Shown here: piece by piece, positions 53,832 to 63,918 of the stretch | Position numbering within the stretch: the first letter of the stretch is position 1 | How the letters are laid out: each line of letters starts with the position of its first letter | Assembly (NCBI RefSeq): GCF_007859935.1 | Contig: NZ_SJPO01000011.1 | Coordinates: 62,001 to 126,000, forward strand | Direction of reading: 5' to 3' | Source of the DNA: Posidoniimonas polymericola | GTDB lineage: Bacteria > Planctomycetota > Planctomycetia > Pirellulales > Lacipirellulaceae | Length of the DNA stretch: 64,000 bases | Program-made: the position numbers and the translations under genes | Notes under the pieces: generated by a model | Seen by the model: only the letters and a program-made list of their open reading frames with translations | What the model was told of the DNA's origin: nothing | Database searches by the model: none

Positions 53832-54332
53832 CTATCGCTTGGAGAGACTAAGGAGGTGTTGGCGGAGTCGCCGGCGGGCCCGACTGACGCGTGAGAGCAC
53901 CGTTCCTAACGGCACGCCCAGTGTGTCAGCGGTCTGCTGGTGGGTAAGCTCTCCCACGACGACCAGGAGCAAAGACTCCCGGAGCTCGGGGGACAGCCTT
54001 GAGAGTGCGTACTGCATCTCGTCAGTGTACTCGTGAGCCAACGGATCCTCGGCCTCGCAAGCGACCTCGTCAACGCGATCACCCGCGGCCACCGGGACTC
54101 TCCCGGACCGCCGCCAGCGATCAACGACACGCCGCCGCAAAATTGCCGCCAACCAAGCCCGCTCTCCCCGACCCTGCTCGAATCGCTCTCGGCTGGTCCA
54201 TGCACTCCGCATGGTTTCCTGCACAATATCCTCTGCGTCGTGGGGCGAGCCTACCAAACGGTAGGCCAACCGGTACAGCGCGGTGGAATGCTCTTCGATG
54301 AGTTCGTGAAACTCGGCCCGTGTTAGCGACAC
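53832..54332 (-). CDS. RNA polymerase sigma factor, ECF type
   Basis: The 166-residue protein has sigma-70 region 2 (LYRLAYRLVGSPHDAEDIVQ) and region 4 (LGVPLGTVLSRVSRARRRLR) with little between, as in ECF sigma factors. It should direct polymerase to a small regulon, typically envelope-related. Region 3 is missing as expected. The likely partner is the 72-residue gene downstream. The short mini-protein gene on the other strand shares the upstream gap. Confidence 0.93.
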   Translation of the reverse strand: MSLTRAEFHELIEEHSTALYRLAYRLVGSPHDAEDIVQETMRSAWTSRERFEQGRGERAWLAAILRRRVVDRWRRSGRVPVAAGDRVDEVACEAEDPLAHEYTDEMQYALSRLSPELRESLLLVVVGELTHQQTADTLGVPLGTVLSRVSRARRRLRQHLLSLSKR

Positions 54333-54695
54333 CCGTTGCCTCTCCTATCTGCCTGTTCCGTGCAGATGCTGGAGTATTTTGTGGCCTGCCCGGTAGCGGA
54401 CAGACCACGCTTGTTCCGACCGTAGTATCGCAGCCTGCACGGTTTTCTATTGCCGCTTGGCAGGAATTTTCTAGAGATTTTGCAACGCGTTGTGCCGCAA
54501 CGGTTTAGTGCAGCTGCATTGAGCCCTCCGGGAGGCAAAATGGGGTGAAACTGCGGTCTGCTTAAAAATTGCCACGCCCGCGGCGCCTCATTGCCCGAGC
54601 CGGGGTTTGTCTCCTTACGCCGATAGCGACCCCGGCTCCACTTCTCAGCGGCGAGCTAAATCGCCGACCTGAATCTCTACCCTGGAGTAGACCTC
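54333..54695. other. Divergent intergenic region with hairpin
   Basis: The 363 bases between the sigma gene and the mini-protein gene hold a hairpin at 54597-54638: GAGCCGGGGT and ACCCCGGCTC are perfect inverted repeats around 22 bases. The rest contains lower-GC stretches suitable for promoters, for both divergent genes. I did not identify specific -35/-10 elements. Confidence 0.5.
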
Positions 54696-54905
54696 ATGAA
54701 ACTGTCTAATGCTGCGCGCACGGTGCGAGATGGGTTGCTGATCGTTGCAGCGGTGACGGGGCTTGGCGGCTTGGCCGCCTCGGCGCAGGTGATCGCGCCG
54801 ACCATTAACGACGTCTCATTCGCCACTGTCAGCACTGACAGCGGCGCGGCGATCTTGGCAATGTCGCTCGTGTGCCTCGGCCCCGGTCGTCGGCGACTCG
54901 GCTGA
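54696..54905 (+). CDS. Mini-protein with signal peptide and CTERM-like tail
   Basis: A 69-residue frame with a good Shine-Dalgarno (GGAG, 11 bases upstream). It has a signal peptide (LLIVAAVTGLGGLAASAQ), about 20 residues of mature sequence (VIAPTINDVSFATVSTDSG) and a tail AAILAMSLVCLGPGRRRLG that looks like the membrane and basic part of a PEP-CTERM signal, but without the PEP. It could be a larger exported protein shrunk by deletion, or a true small surface protein. Position beside the ECF sigma gene may be meaningful. Confidence 0.5.
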   Translation: MKLSNAARTVRDGLLIVAAVTGLGGLAASAQVIAPTINDVSFATVSTDSGAAILAMSLVCLGPGRRRLG

Positions 54906-54951
54906 CTGGTAAGCTGCTGGCGGTCCGTTCCCCAACCCACCGCCAGCCGTT

Positions 54952-55668
54952 ATGCCCGCCGCCGAAACCGCCATCGCCGCCGCCCAACGCTTGTCGCGGG
55001 CGATGAACAAGCTCGAGTTCGATCCTCCGGTCGAATGCGTCTACAACCCGCTGACCTACGCCTGGGCCGCCCACGAGGCGTACCTGCGGCAGATCCCGCC
55101 CGGCGGTGTGCGGGTGCTGATGCTCGGCATGAATCCCGGCCCGTGGGGCATGGCCCAGACCGGCGTGCCCTTCGGTCAGGTCGCCGCCGTGCGGGACTGG
55201 ATGAAGATCGACGCGCCGATCAAGACGCCCAAGCACCAGCACCCCAAACGCCCGATCAACGGGCTAGCCTGTGAGCGGAGCGAGGTGTCCGGCGAGCGGC
55301 TGTGGGGGCTGATGCAAGCGAGGTTCAAGACGCCCAAGCGGTTCTTCAAGGAGCACCTGGTCGCCAACTACTGCCCGCTAGCCTTCATGGAAGAGTCCGG
55401 CCGCAACCGCACGCCCGACCACCTGCCGGCGAGCGAGCGGGCGCCGATCACCGAGCTGTGCGACAAGCACCTGGCCGAGTTAATCAAGGCGGTGCAGCCC
55501 GAGTGGGCGGTGGGCGTGGGCAAGTACGCCGAGAAGTGCCTGCTGCGTGTAGCGGGCGATTCGGTGAAAGTCACCACGATGCTGCACCCCAGCCCGGCCA
55601 GCCCCGCCGCCAACCGCGGCTGGGCCGAAGCCGCAATTAAGCAACTCGAAGCGGCCGGCGTGTGGTAG
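54952..55668 (+). CDS. Single-strand-selective uracil-DNA glycosylase (SMUG1-like)
   Basis: SMUG1 enzymes remove uracil and some oxidised pyrimidines from DNA for base-excision repair. The 238-residue protein has motif 1 LMLGMNPGPWGMAQTGVPFG (catalytic Asn) and motif 2 HPSPASPAANRGW with the typical HPSP(x)SP. Known in vertebrates and some bacteria including planctomycetes. It starts 46 bases after the mini-protein gene. Confidence 0.92.
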   Translation: MPAAETAIAAAQRLSRAMNKLEFDPPVECVYNPLTYAWAAHEAYLRQIPPGGVRVLMLGMNPGPWGMAQTGVPFGQVAAVRDWMKIDAPIKTPKHQHPKRPINGLACERSEVSGERLWGLMQARFKTPKRFFKEHLVANYCPLAFMEESGRNRTPDHLPASERAPITELCDKHLAELIKAVQPEWAVGVGKYAEKCLLRVAGDSVKVTTMLHPSPASPAANRGWAEAAIKQLEAAGVW

Positions 55669-55830
55669 CAGTGCACATAGCGGGGTAGCGGCAACGCGTG
55701 ATGCATGGTCGCGGTGTGGGGGCGTGGAGCAGCCTCAAATCAATCCGGTATTGTGGCCGCCCGGTTCGGCGTCACAATAGTCTGGATTAATCCGCCCACT
55801 CGTACGCCGAGCCATGCGGGGTCGCGACCA

Positions 55831-56808
55831 ATGAACTTATCCTCTCTGGGGTTGCTGCTTTGTTGGGGGGCGGTGCTGTACAGCTCAGCCTCGGCGGAGT
55901 ACGCCGTTTACGAGTCGGTGGACGCGGGGCGGTCTTGGAGCAAGTCGGACAAAGGGCTGCCGGCCGACCTACGCGTCAATGCATTCGCTGTTTCCGGCGG
56001 ACGGCTGCTTGCCGCAACCGAAAGGGGCATCTATTTCTCCGGCGACGACGCGGCGACTTGGCAGCCGGCGAAAATGTCAGCGTGGCCTACCTCGCGGACG
56101 CTCTGCGTCATCGACGCCGGCGGGCGCCTGCTCGCGGGTACCGACAGCGGCCTCCTCGAGTCTAGTGACGGCGGATCAAGCTGGCGCCCCACAGATTCCT
56201 TCCCGTCCGCTCGCGTCCGCAGTCTGCTTGCCAGCCGCGGCAAGGCCTGGGCGGGCGCAGACGACCAGGGAGTTTGGGTTTCTAGCGATGCAGGCAGGTC
56301 CTGGTCCGCAGCATCCGACGGGCTCCCGGCTTCGCCGCAGGTTTTTTCGATGGCGGACCTCAATGGCCGCGTCTTTGCGGGGCTGTACAGTCGTGGCCTT
56401 TGGGAGTGGGAAGCTGCAACGGAATTGTGGGAACAACGGCGGCCGGTTGAGCCGCTGACGATCGCCGCGGCCGGCGGCACGCTGGTAGTCGGACACAACC
56501 CCGGCGGACTGCATTGGAGCGAAGACCAAGCCGTCACGTGGCGCCGCGGCGTCGACCCCTCGACCGCCGGGGTGGGCAAGGCATTGATGTCCGACGCGCC
56601 GGTATGGCGCTTGGAGTCGGGGGACGAGTTGGTGTTAGCAGGCGTGGCAGATGGCGTGTACCTGTCGCGTGACCTCGGCCGAACATGGCGCCGAGTTGAG
56701 CAGGGAATCCCCGCCGGAGCTCCCGGGATAGCGTTCTATGTAGGGAAGCGTGTAGCGTTGGCCGCCGTTATCTTGGGGGGCAGTATCGACTCCCGAAACT
56801 CCGATTAG
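55831..56808 (+). CDS. Secreted BNR-repeat (sialidase-like propeller) protein
   Basis: From ATG 55831 the product is 325 residues with a signal peptide (LSSLGLLLCWGAVLYSSASA). It contains repeated Asp-box/BNR motifs: SVDAGRSWSKSDKG, SGDDAATWQPAK, SSDGGSSWRPTD, SSDAGRSWSAAS, SEDQAVTWRRG and SRDLGRTWRRVE. This pattern makes a beta-propeller as in sialidases, Vps10-like and photosystem-assembly-type proteins. No catalytic residues are certain, so the role is open. The frame upstream of 55831 is probably not used. Confidence 0.8.
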   Translation: MNLSSLGLLLCWGAVLYSSASAEYAVYESVDAGRSWSKSDKGLPADLRVNAFAVSGGRLLAATERGIYFSGDDAATWQPAKMSAWPTSRTLCVIDAGGRLLAGTDSGLLESSDGGSSWRPTDSFPSARVRSLLASRGKAWAGADDQGVWVSSDAGRSWSAASDGLPASPQVFSMADLNGRVFAGLYSRGLWEWEAATELWEQRRPVEPLTIAAAGGTLVVGHNPGGLHWSEDQAVTWRRGVDPSTAGVGKALMSDAPVWRLESGDELVLAGVADGVYLSRDLGRTWRRVEQGIPAGAPGIAFYVGKRVALAAVILGGSIDSRNSD

Positions 56809-56882
56809 CATTCGCGTGGCCGCGTCAGATGCATTACCGCGATTGCGGCATTGGGTCTCAATCCGATCGCGGCGCTTTGATA

Positions 56883-58580
56883 TTAGGAATTGGCAAGCAC
56901 CATCCCCGCCACACCGGCCATCAAAACGTAGTAGAAGAAGACCCACCAGGTCTGACGGATCAGCCGGCCCTCTTGGCCGCTGATGCCGACCACCGCCGAC
57001 GCCGCTACGATGTTGTGCACGCAGACGGTGTTGCCCGCGGCGCCGCCGACCGCCTGCAGCGCTACGACCCACAGCGGGTCGGCCGCGATGCGGGTGGCGA
57101 CCTCAAACTGGAACAGCGAGAACATCATGTTGCTGATGGTGTTGCTGCCGGCCACCGCGGCGCCCAGGCCGCCGACCATCGGCGCCACCGCGGGCCAGGC
57201 GGCGCCAGTAATCTGCTCGACGCCTGCTGCCAGCGCAAGCGGCATCGAAGGGAGCCCCGCGGCGCCCCCCGCGCTGAGGATGAAGACCTGCACCATCGGC
57301 GCGGCGAACAAGAGCGCTACCGACGCCCGCCCAACCGTCGCTAGGGCGCCCTGCCCTTCGTCGACAAACGCCCGCCACGAGCAGCCCCCGACCCGGCGAA
57401 ACAGCAAGAATGCCGCCAGCGAGACCATCACGAACAACGCCCCGGGCGAGTACAGTGGCGCCACGCTCCGCGCGAACGCGGCGCCGTAGCCGCTCTGGGC
57501 TCCGACGACAAAGTAGTTCAACGCTTGTTTGAGCGGCGGCGCCGTCCGCGAAAGCAGCAGCAGTACCGCCGCGGCCGCGTAGGGCGACCACGCCAACCAG
57601 GGCGGGATTAACCTTTCACGCTCGTCAGTGGCCCCGGCGCTGCCGAGCTGGCCTTGCCAGTCCGGATCCCATTGCTCCTCGGGGGCGAAGTCCCACGGCT
57701 GCTCCGCGTAGCGGCGGAATACGCCGGCCTTCAGAGCGCCGGTCACCACGGCCAGGCCGACTAGCCCGCCCGCCAATGCCGGGAACTCGGGCCCAAGCAG
57801 CCACGCGGCCGCCAGGTACGGCAGCACCATCGCCAGCGCCGCGAATAACGCAAACGGCCACACCGCCAGCCCGTCCCGCAGCGATCGGTTGGGCCCGTAG
57901 AAGCGGGTCATTAACGAGACCATCAGGAGCGGCACCAGCGTGCCGATCCCCGCGTGCAGCACGGCGACCCTCAGGCCAATCGTCGTCAGGAATTCGCGCC
58001 AGCCCTCCGGGCCTGCGCCGCCAACGGTGGCGGCCAACTGCTGCACACCGGGGTCGCCCGACAGCCCGGTTGATACGCCAACCAAGATTGGAGTGCCGGC
58101 GGCGCCGAACGAGACCGGCGTGCACTGTATCGCCAGGCCCGCGAACACAGCGGCCAGCGGTGGGAAGCGGAGTCCGACCAGCAGCGGCGCCGCGAGCGCA
58201 GCCGGGGTGCCAAAACCGGCCGACCCCTCAATAAACGAGCCGAACAACCACGCCACGACAATGACCTGCACCCGCCGATCGGGAGACAGGTCCGAGATGC
58301 TGCGGCGGATCGACGCCATCGCTCCGCAACGCTCGAGCGTCTTCAGGAGCAGCACCGCGCCAAAGACGATCGCGAGGATCTCGCCGGTGATCACCAGTCC
58401 CTTGACTGACGCCGCGGCCACCTGCCCTGCCGGCAGTCCCCACAGCACCAACGCCGAGGCGACCACCGCCGCGTAGCCAGCCGGCATCGCTACCTTCGCC
58501 GGCAGGCGAAACGCGGCGAGCAGCACGCCGACCAACGCCAGCGGCGCAGCGGCGGCCAGGCTCAACGCGATCCCGCCCAT
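56883..58580 (-). CDS. L-lactate permease family transporter
   Basis: The 565-residue protein is a multi-spanning membrane protein of the LctP family: [80 protein letters not shown], and near the end [20 protein letters not shown] and [20 protein letters not shown]. Family members take up lactate and glycolate with protons. It stands with no lactate dehydrogenase nearby. It ends 74 bases from the convergent propeller gene. Confidence 0.92.
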   Translation of the reverse strand: MGGIALSLAAAAPLALVGVLLAAFRLPAKVAMPAGYAAVVASALVLWGLPAGQVAAASVKGLVITGEILAIVFGAVLLLKTLERCGAMASIRRSISDLSPDRRVQVIVVAWLFGSFIEGSAGFGTPAALAAPLLVGLRFPPLAAVFAGLAIQCTPVSFGAAGTPILVGVSTGLSGDPGVQQLAATVGGAGPEGWREFLTTIGLRVAVLHAGIGTLVPLLMVSLMTRFYGPNRSLRDGLAVWPFALFAALAMVLPYLAAAWLLGPEFPALAGGLVGLAVVTGALKAGVFRRYAEQPWDFAPEEQWDPDWQGQLGSAGATDERERLIPPWLAWSPYAAAAVLLLLSRTAPPLKQALNYFVVGAQSGYGAAFARSVAPLYSPGALFVMVSLAAFLLFRRVGGCSWRAFVDEGQGALATVGRASVALLFAAPMVQVFILSAGGAAGLPSMPLALAAGVEQITGAAWPAVAPMVGGLGAAVAGSNTISNMMFSLFQFEVATRIAADPLWVVALQAVGGAAGNTVCVHNIVAASAVVGISGQEGRLIRQTWWVFFYYVLMAGVAGMVLANS

Positions 58581-58628
58581 CCTGCCCCCTCGACTGGTTG
58601 CCGTTGATGGCCGCGTGCCCGAGGTCCG

Positions 58629-60143
58629 CTACTCACGGCCGGCGGTCACGCCCTGCCAGTCGTCGGTGCGGAACGGCGTCAGCGGCAGGTGGGCGCCGTC
58701 GTAGACGTTCACCTCCGGGTTGGCGGCCCAGCCGTAACGGACGGCCGCCGGGGCAGCGACCTCCGGGCTCCAGACCTCGATGCGGTCGCCGTCGATAATC
58801 TTGGCCTCGGCCCAAACGAACTTCTTGTCCTCGCCCGCGACGCTGAACCCAACCGGTTGGTTGACGTCGAACGCCCGCAGGCCGCCATCGACGTGGTCGA
58901 ACGAGAGGACGATCTTGCCGTCCTGCTTCTCCATCGACTTGTACCGCGGGCTCTGGCTGGCGATGTCGTAGCCGTATTCATTGGCCAGGGCCAGCCGCGC
59001 CAGCCGGTTGCCGACGTCGCGCTTGTTGCGGGGGTGGATGTCGCGGCCCTCACCGACGTCGATGATCACCGCCTGGCCGACGTTTGGCAGGGCGTCGAGG
59101 GTCATGGTCTGGGCCTCGCGGAGCTCGGCCCAGTCGCTGTCACCGGGCTGATCGGTCTCGCCCTGGAAGTCGGCGAGCTGCACCCAGTAGAACGGGAAGT
59201 CGCCCTGGCCCCATTCCTTGCGCCACGACGAGATCATCAGCGGGAACAGCTCGCGGTACTGGTACGCCCGACCGGCGTTCGACTCGCCCTGGTACCAGAT
59301 GGCGCCGCGGATGCCGTAGCCGAGGTGGGACTTGAGCACGCCGTTGTAAATGTTGGCCGGCCGGCTGTTGCCTCCCATCGTGCGCTTCAGATTGTCGAGT
59401 CGATCCTGCTGCTTCTTGGTAGGCTCCTCGATGGCCGACAGTTGCTCAAGTTCCAACTCCATCGCCTCCCAACGCTTCAGCAGACCGTCGTGTCCGGCCT
59501 CCTTGATGGCAGCACGGTTGATCCAGGCCTCACAGGCCGAGCCGCCCCACGCGTCGTGCACGAGCCCGATGGGGATGTCTAGGGTAGCTTGCAGGTCCTT
59601 GCCGAAGAAGTAGCCAACCGCCGAAAAGTTCCCCAACGTGTCCGGCGAGCAGACCATCCACTTGCTGTTCTTGTGCGAGAAGATCGGCTCCTGCACGCCG
59701 ACGTTGGGGTAGTTGATCATCCGCAGGTTCGGGTTGTTGGCCGCCAGCTTCTCGAGGTCGAAGTCGTAGGAGTTCTGCATCGACCACTCCATGTTGGACT
59801 GGCCGGAGCAGATCCAAACCTCGCCGACCAGCACATCGGCGATGCTGATCTCGTTGCTCCCCTTCACGGCGAGCGTGTGGGGGCCGCCGGCGTCCATCGA
59901 GTCGAGCTCCACCGACCAGGCGCCCCGATCGTCGGCCTTCGTTTGGTGCTCTTGGCCGGCGATCGAGACCGTCACCGCCTCGCCCGGATCGGCTTTGCCC
60001 CACACACGGTTGGCCTGCTGACGCTGCAGCACCATGTGATCCCCAAAGATATTGGGGAGCTGCACCTCTGCGAGGGAGACGCCGCTCAAGCAGGTAGTGA
60101 AGGCGAATGCCGCCAATAGCCCATTGCGTAGATCTGCAAGCAT
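58629..60143 (-). CDS. Sialate O-acetylesterase-like secreted esterase
   Basis: The 504-residue protein has a signal peptide (LLAAFAFTTCLSGVSLA) and an SGNH-type esterase domain: catalytic Ser in VWICSGQSNMEWSMQNSYDF, GLVHDAWGGSACEAWINRAA, IRGAIWYQGESNAGRAYQYR, with an N-terminal beta-domain (IFGDHMVLQRQQANRVWGKA). Members deacetylate sialic acids, xylans or other glycans. The C-terminal Asp/His region reads VIIDVGEGRDIHPRNKRDVG. It lies 48 bases from the permease gene on the same strand, so the two may be cotranscribed. Confidence 0.9.
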   Translation of the reverse strand: MLADLRNGLLAAFAFTTCLSGVSLAEVQLPNIFGDHMVLQRQQANRVWGKADPGEAVTVSIAGQEHQTKADDRGAWSVELDSMDAGGPHTLAVKGSNEISIADVLVGEVWICSGQSNMEWSMQNSYDFDLEKLAANNPNLRMINYPNVGVQEPIFSHKNSKWMVCSPDTLGNFSAVGYFFGKDLQATLDIPIGLVHDAWGGSACEAWINRAAIKEAGHDGLLKRWEAMELELEQLSAIEEPTKKQQDRLDNLKRTMGGNSRPANIYNGVLKSHLGYGIRGAIWYQGESNAGRAYQYRELFPLMISSWRKEWGQGDFPFYWVQLADFQGETDQPGDSDWAELREAQTMTLDALPNVGQAVIIDVGEGRDIHPRNKRDVGNRLARLALANEYGYDIASQSPRYKSMEKQDGKIVLSFDHVDGGLRAFDVNQPVGFSVAGEDKKFVWAEAKIIDGDRIEVWSPEVAAPAAVRYGWAANPEVNVYDGAHLPLTPFRTDDWQGVTAGRE

Positions 60144-60315
60144 GCGAGGATTCCTGAGACACGGGGTGCGAAAAGAAGGGAGCCTTCGGCCACGACACGG
60201 CGGGAGGCCTGCCGGAGGTCGCGCTCGGACGCCGCCACGGTTGGGCAGAATTATAGCCGAGCCGGCGTCGCGAAGCGACTATTGGTAGTTCCGACCCCCG
60301 CCACGGCGAACCACG

Positions 60316-61407
60316 CTAGTTCTCCGCGACGCCGTCGCCCCCACTGGCGAGGTGCTTCCGCAGGTAGCTGGCCCGCTCGATCGCGCGGTCCGAGGAGTCG
60401 AGCTCCATGCCGGCGAGCTTCTGCAGGTGGGCGGGCTGGGTGTGGATGAAGAGCTTGTTGATGGTGGGCGTCGCGACGTCCTTGATGAGGCCGAGGTTGA
60501 TGCCCAGCCGCACGCTGGAGAGCAGGTGCAGGGTCTCTTCGCTGGTGATGGTCTGCGCGGTGCGGAGGATGCCGAACGCGCGGCTGACGCGATCGTGCAG
60601 GGTCTCTTGACTCTCGCGGACCAGGAAGTCGCGGGCCTGACGCTCGTAGTCCAGCAGCACCGGCACGACGTCGGCCACTTTCTTGGTCAGCTCTTCTTCA
60701 CTCAGCCCGAGGGTGACCTGGTTGCTGATCTGGTAGAAGTCGCCCATCGCCTGCGAGCCCTCGCCGTACAGGCCGCGGACCGCCAGGCTGATCTTCTGCA
60801 GGCTGCGGAACACCTTGTCGATCTGGCGGGTGATGACCAACGCCGGCAGGTGGACCATCACACTCACTCGGGCGCCGGTGCCGACGTTGGTTGGGCACGC
60901 GGTGAGGTAGCCGAGTTTGTCGCTGTACGCGTAGGTGACCTGCTCCTCGATGAGGTCGTCGAGCCGGTTGGCCGCGTCCCAGGTCGCCTGCAGGTCGAGC
61001 CCGCTGCGCATCACCTGGATTCGCAGGTGGTCTTCCTCGTTGACCATCACGCTGAACTGTTCTTGCGGGTCGACCGCGACGGCGCGGGCGCCCTCGCTTT
61101 CGGCCAGCTCGCGGCTGATCAGCTGCCGCTCGACCAGGAACCGCCGGTCGAGCTCGTTGAGCTCGCCGAGGTCGAGGAACGTCAGGTTGCGGGGCAGCCG
61201 CTCCTCCTCCTTCAGCAGGTCGATCCGCTCGCGGAGGATCCGCTCGATCTCGGTCCGGTCGACCTCGGTCGCCTTGGCCATGAAGGGGAACTCGGCCAGG
61301 TTGCGGGCCAGCCGCACGCGGCTGCTCACGACGATGTCGGGCTCGGGGCCGGTGCCGCGGAGCCATTCGCCGCAGTTCTGCGCGAGTTCGTTAAGGTCGA
61401 GGCCCAT
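60316..61407 (-). CDS. mcsB: Protein arginine kinase McsB
   Basis: McsB phosphorylates Arg residues on proteins, marking them for ClpCP in Firmicutes. The 363-residue protein has the guanido-kinase fold: DIVVSSRVRLARNLAEFPFM, NEEDHLRIQVM, LTACPTNVGTGARVSVMVHL with the active Cys, and a helical C-terminus. It is translated 38 bases after McsA. No ctsR or clpC is in the window. Its presence in an LPS-type bacterium is notable though McsB homologs exist outside Firmicutes. Confidence 0.93.
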   Translation of the reverse strand: MGLDLNELAQNCGEWLRGTGPEPDIVVSSRVRLARNLAEFPFMAKATEVDRTEIERILRERIDLLKEEERLPRNLTFLDLGELNELDRRFLVERQLISRELAESEGARAVAVDPQEQFSVMVNEEDHLRIQVMRSGLDLQATWDAANRLDDLIEEQVTYAYSDKLGYLTACPTNVGTGARVSVMVHLPALVITRQIDKVFRSLQKISLAVRGLYGEGSQAMGDFYQISNQVTLGLSEEELTKKVADVVPVLLDYERQARDFLVRESQETLHDRVSRAFGILRTAQTITSEETLHLLSSVRLGINLGLIKDVATPTINKLFIHTQPAHLQKLAGMELDSSDRAIERASYLRKHLASGGDGVAEN

Positions 61408-61445
61408 GGGTAGCTAAGTCTTTGGCGGGTGGCGGGTGGCGTCGG

Positions 61446-61955
61446 CTAGGCGTTGCGGGCGCTCTCGATGGACTTGATCTCGTCGCGGATCTCCGACGCC
61501 CGTTCGTAGTTCTCGCCCGCCACGGCCTGCTTCATCTCGCGCCGCAGGCGGATGAGCTGGGTCTGCTGCTCGGCGTCGCGGACGCTGTGGCGCGGCGATT
61601 TGCCGACGTGGTGGGTCTCGCCGTGGATGTTGACCAGCAGCGGCTCGAGCTCGCGCGAGAAATGGGCGTAGTCGTGGGGGCAGCCGAGCCGCCCCTGCTT
61701 GCGGAACTCCAGGAAGCTGATCCCGCAGAACGGGCAGACCCGCTCGTCGAGCCGGGCCAGGTCCTCGGCGGTCTCGCCGACGGCCGCCTGGGCGATCAGG
61801 CCGGCCATCGCCGGGATCACCTCGCTGGCGTCCTCTTCCTCGGGGGAGAGGAAGGTGTGGGCGCACTGCTCACACAGGTGCAGCTCCTTCGGCTCCCCGT
61901 CCACGAGGTCGGTGATGTGGAAGGTTGCCGGTTTCTCGCAGCGTTGGCATTTCAT
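61446..61955 (-). CDS. mcsA: McsA-like zinc-finger/UVR-motif protein
   Basis: The 169-residue protein starts at ATG 61955 (MKCQRCEKPATFHITDLVDG). It has three Cys pairs suited for zinc (CQRC, CEQC, CPFCG, then GCPHDYAHF) and a C-terminal UVR/UvrB-C motif (REMKQAVAGENYERASEIRD). McsA activates McsB in Firmicutes. It is directly upstream of mcsB, the conserved order. The upstream frame to 62267 is not used. Confidence 0.9.
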   Translation of the reverse strand: MKCQRCEKPATFHITDLVDGEPKELHLCEQCAHTFLSPEEEDASEVIPAMAGLIAQAAVGETAEDLARLDERVCPFCGISFLEFRKQGRLGCPHDYAHFSRELEPLLVNIHGETHHVGKSPRHSVRDAEQQTQLIRLRREMKQAVAGENYERASEIRDEIKSIESARNA

Positions 61956-62235
61956 GGGACGGTGCTCGACGGGCCGGGATCGCGGCGGCCCCGGAGCGGC
62001 AGACAATGCGCCGCTCAGAAAATAAATGGGGTGGTCCGCGCGAACCCTTACGGCACTGGCGATTCTATAGGGGGGCCCCAGAGTGTCAAGGCAACTTGAA
62101 CCGGCTACGATGGACGCAAACTGTTTTGCCGCAAGCAATAAGGGCGATCGCCACCGCCGTTGTCCCGGTCGCCGCCCGGGTGCTAAAGTAGGTAGACCCC
62201 CCCGACCCCAACCCCCCCTAACCCTCGTCCTGCAC

Positions 62236-63768
62236 GTGCACCACCCCTGCCCCGCCGAGTTCTGCAAGCTGGCCCAAACGGCCGACTATGTGCCGGTGTT
62301 CCGCCGCCTGGTAAGCGACACCCTGACGCCCGTCACGGCGTACGACCGATTGGACGAGGGCGCGTCGGCCTGTTTGTTCGAGAGCGTCATCGGCGGCGAG
62401 AAGGTGGGCAGGTACAGTTTTGTCGCCGGCAACCCGTACCGGCTGATCGAGGCCCGCCGCGACCGTGTGCTGATCACCGACTACCACCGCCCCGCGACCA
62501 AGTCGCCCGCACCGGCGTCGACCACCGAGCAGCAGTCCGACAACCCGCTAGAGCTGCTCCGCGAGCACCTGCACGCCGTGCGGGTGGCGAAGCTCGCGGG
62601 CCTGCCGCCCTTCGTGGGGGGAGCGGTGGGCTACGCCGGCTACGACACCGTGCGGTACGTCGAGGACCTGCCAGACGCCCCCACCGACGACCGCGATCTG
62701 CCGGACATGTCGTTCGCTTTGTTCGACCACATGGTGGTGTTCGACAACGTGAGCAAAACGGTCTACGTCATAGCGCTGGGCGACGTTTCCGATGCCGACA
62801 CCGACGCCCAGCGCGAGGCCGCCCGGCGCGACGCGGCCGCCCGGGTGGACCACCTGGTCGAGCTGCTCGCGACCCCCGCTGGCACGCTGACCCCCGAGGA
62901 CATCGACACCACCGGCGGCGTCGACCTGCCTTTCGAGTCGAACTTTACCAAGGAAGGGTTCGAGCAGGCGGTCGAGAAGTGCGTCGAGTACATCCGCGCC
63001 GGCGACATCTTCCAGGTCGTGATCAGCCAGCGGCTCCAGACGCCGCTCGAGCAGTCGCCGCTGGAGGTCTACCGCACGCTGCGGGTGGTGAACCCCAGCC
63101 CGTTCATGTTCTTGCTCCGCTCGCCGGCGTGCACGCTGGTGGGCAGCTCGCCGGAGATTATGGTGCGAGTCGTCGACGGCAAGGTGACGGTCCGTCCGCT
63201 GGCCGGCACGCGTCCCCGCGGAGCCGACGACGACGAGGACCGCCGCCTGGGCGAGGAGCTGCTCGCCGACCCGAAGGAACGCGCCGAGCACGTGATGCTG
63301 GTCGACCTCGGCAGGAACGACGTCGGACGCGTCGCCGAGTACGGCAGCGTCGAGATCTCGGACGTGATGGTCATCGAACGCTACAGCCACGTGATGCACA
63401 TCACGTCGAACGTCACCGGGCAACTGAAAGAAGGCGCCGACGCGTTCGACGCCCTGGCCGCCTGCCTGCCGGCGGGCACCGTCTCGGGAGCCCCTAAGGT
63501 GCGGGCGATGGAGGTGATCGACGAGCTCGAACCCCACCGCCGGGGGCCGTACGCCGGTGCGGTGGGCTACTTCGACTTTGCCGGCAACCTCGACACCTGC
63601 ATCGCCCTCCGCACGATCGTCATCAAAGGGGACACGGCCTACGTCCAGGCGGGCGCCGGCATCGTCGCCGACAGCGTCCCCGAGGCCGAGTACCAGGAGA
63701 CCCTCAACAAGGCCCGGGGCCTGCTCAAGGCGATCGAAATCACCAAGAAGCGGGGCGCCCAGGCGTAG
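62236..63768 (+). CDS. trpE: Anthranilate synthase component I
   Basis: TrpE with TrpG turns chorismate into anthranilate, first step of tryptophan synthesis. From GTG 62236 ([20 protein letters not shown]) the product is 510 residues. Visible: the tryptophan feedback region [20 protein letters not shown], the catalytic core [39 protein letters not shown], and [20 protein letters not shown], then [20 protein letters not shown]. An ATG at 62110 is in frame but the extra residues are not family-like. Component II is not in the window. It is divergent from mcsA. Confidence 0.93.
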   Translation: MHHPCPAEFCKLAQTADYVPVFRRLVSDTLTPVTAYDRLDEGASACLFESVIGGEKVGRYSFVAGNPYRLIEARRDRVLITDYHRPATKSPAPASTTEQQSDNPLELLREHLHAVRVAKLAGLPPFVGGAVGYAGYDTVRYVEDLPDAPTDDRDLPDMSFALFDHMVVFDNVSKTVYVIALGDVSDADTDAQREAARRDAAARVDHLVELLATPAGTLTPEDIDTTGGVDLPFESNFTKEGFEQAVEKCVEYIRAGDIFQVVISQRLQTPLEQSPLEVYRTLRVVNPSPFMFLLRSPACTLVGSSPEIMVRVVDGKVTVRPLAGTRPRGADDDEDRRLGEELLADPKERAEHVMLVDLGRNDVGRVAEYGSVEISDVMVIERYSHVMHITSNVTGQLKEGADAFDALAACLPAGTVSGAPKVRAMEVIDELEPHRRGPYAGAVGYFDFAGNLDTCIALRTIVIKGDTAYVQAGAGIVADSVPEAEYQETLNKARGLLKAIEITKKRGAQA

Positions 63769-63918
63769 CCGCCGGTGGTCATGGGGCCGCCCGACGGGCC
63801 GATTGCTCTTCCTCGTGCGGGCGAATCCTGCTACCAACCCTGCATCACCCAGTGGTCGCGATCGGCGGGGTGCTAGCTAGATTCCTGGTCACACAAGTCC
63901 GGTCACCGCGCGCTCGCG

